A stretch of DNA of 25,278 nt from an uncultured Actinomyces sp. (lineage in GTDB: Bacteria > Actinomycetota > Actinomycetes > Actinomycetales > Actinomycetaceae), in assembly GCA_946998115.1 (NCBI GenBank), contig CAMPYB010000017.1, positions 1 to 25,278 of the forward strand, given 5' to 3'. The notes beneath the pieces were generated by a model. The model had not been told where the DNA came from, made no database searches, and saw only the letters and a program-made list of their open reading frames with translations. A program made the translations under genes and the position numbers. Below, piece after piece: positions 24,874-25,278 of the stretch (positions within the stretch are counted from its first letter, which is position 1; each line of letters opens with the position of its first letter).

Positions 24874-25038
24874 TTCATATTCCAACTTTATTGATTATTT
24901 TTATTATTATTTAGGATAGTCTAACATATTTAATTTTTCTTTAATATTTTTTATTTTTTCATACTTTATTTTATTTAGTACTTATTATATTATTTGGGAA
25001 AGTTTTTTATTCTCACATAAAAATATTTTAATGCAATA

Positions 25039-25278
25039 TTAAATTTTATTTTTCGTAATAAATATTCTTGAAATATATTTTTCTATCTGCATATTTTTCT
25101 CAAGAAAATTTTTTATTTTTTCAGCTTCTACATAATTTGATGCAAGCATTACGCATGTGGGGCCTGATCCTGATATAAAAGATTTTAACGCTCCAGCTTT
25201 TTCGCCTTCTTGCAATATTGTATCTAAATATGGAAATATTTTTATGCTAGCTACTTGTAAATCATTATGTATATATTT
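25039..25278 (-). CDS. ispE: 4-diphosphocytidyl-2-C-methyl-D-erythritol kinase, C-terminal part (partial)
   Basis: An open frame entering from the right edge, 79 residues then TAA. It has NDLQVASIKIFPYLDTILQ (the NDL motif of GHMP kinases of the IspE type), GALKSFISGSGPTCVMLAS (the third GHMP motif, a glycine-rich SGSGPT loop) and a helical end. IspE phosphorylates the 2-hydroxyl of CDP-methylerythritol in the non-mevalonate isoprenoid pathway. Its N-terminal two thirds lie beyond the window. It is followed by the ABC-F gene at about 165 bp, as in bifidobacteria and other actinobacteria. Its presence means the organism makes isoprenoid units through the MEP pathway, supplying UppS. Confidence 0.92.
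   Translation of the reverse strand, partial: KYIHNDLQVASIKIFPYLDTILQEGEKAGALKSFISGSGPTCVMLASNYVEAEKIKNFLEKNMQIEKYISRIFITKNKI

Noticed and set aside
1..25278. CRISPR arrays, prophage, transposases, toxin-antitoxin or defence modules
   Set aside because: I looked for regular spaced repeats, integrase/transposase motifs and small paired genes and found none.

Overview
The window is a compact, AT-rich (about 30-33% G+C by eye) stretch of bacterial chromosome, nearly all housekeeping. The gene content and order point to an actinomycete. The minus-strand run ispE - ABC-F - tRNA-Gln - glmU - prs - rplY - pth - mfd - eno - ftsB/divIC - DUF501 - ppx/gppA matches the arrangement known in actinobacteria, and glmU, DUF501 and the Ppx-type protein have actinobacterial-type motifs. 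Together with greA/FKBP, a TIGR01906/DUF1461 membrane protein and a Bax-inhibitor-like protein, it most resembles a bifidobacterium-like lineage. The base composition is far too AT-rich for free-living bifidobacteria. A host-restricted relative (for example a protist or insect-gut symbiont of the 'Candidatus Ancillula' type) is my inference, not something proved here.

Layout. 1-1493 (+): the 3' end of xseA, xseB (exonuclease VII) and a PfkB sugar kinase. 1609-2442 (-): a cis-prenyltransferase (uppS). 2630-3109 (+): greA, ending at a perfect bidirectional terminator shared with an FKBP prolyl isomerase (-), which is followed upstream by a seven-helix Bax inhibitor-1/YccA protein (-). 4866-7267 (+): a NarL/DesK-type histidine kinase and response regulator, overlapping, each with a long Asn/Lys/Ser-rich insertion. 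7564-7636 (-): a tRNA with anticodon UAA but a short variable loop. 7719-9098 (+): an NhaA Na+/H+ antiporter. 9332-25278: all minus strand, the conserved cell-wall / nucleotide / translation / repair block listed above, cut off inside ispE at the right edge.

How the genes relate. ispE and uppS serve isoprenoid and lipid-carrier synthesis. glmU makes UDP-GlcNAc for the wall. prs makes PRPP. rplY and pth serve translation. mfd couples transcription to repair, and greA rescues arrested RNA polymerase. eno is glycolytic, and ftsB/divIC belongs to the divisome. No phage, insertion sequence, CRISPR array or defence system is visible.

The less ordinary points are in the gaps. There is a near-consensus parS-like inverted repeat and a GC-rich structured leader upstream of rplY, a degraded alpha/beta-hydrolase fragment between rplY and pth, an rplY lacking the C-terminal domain usual in actinobacteria, the short-variable-arm tRNA-Leu(UAA), and low-complexity expansions in several otherwise conserved proteins.
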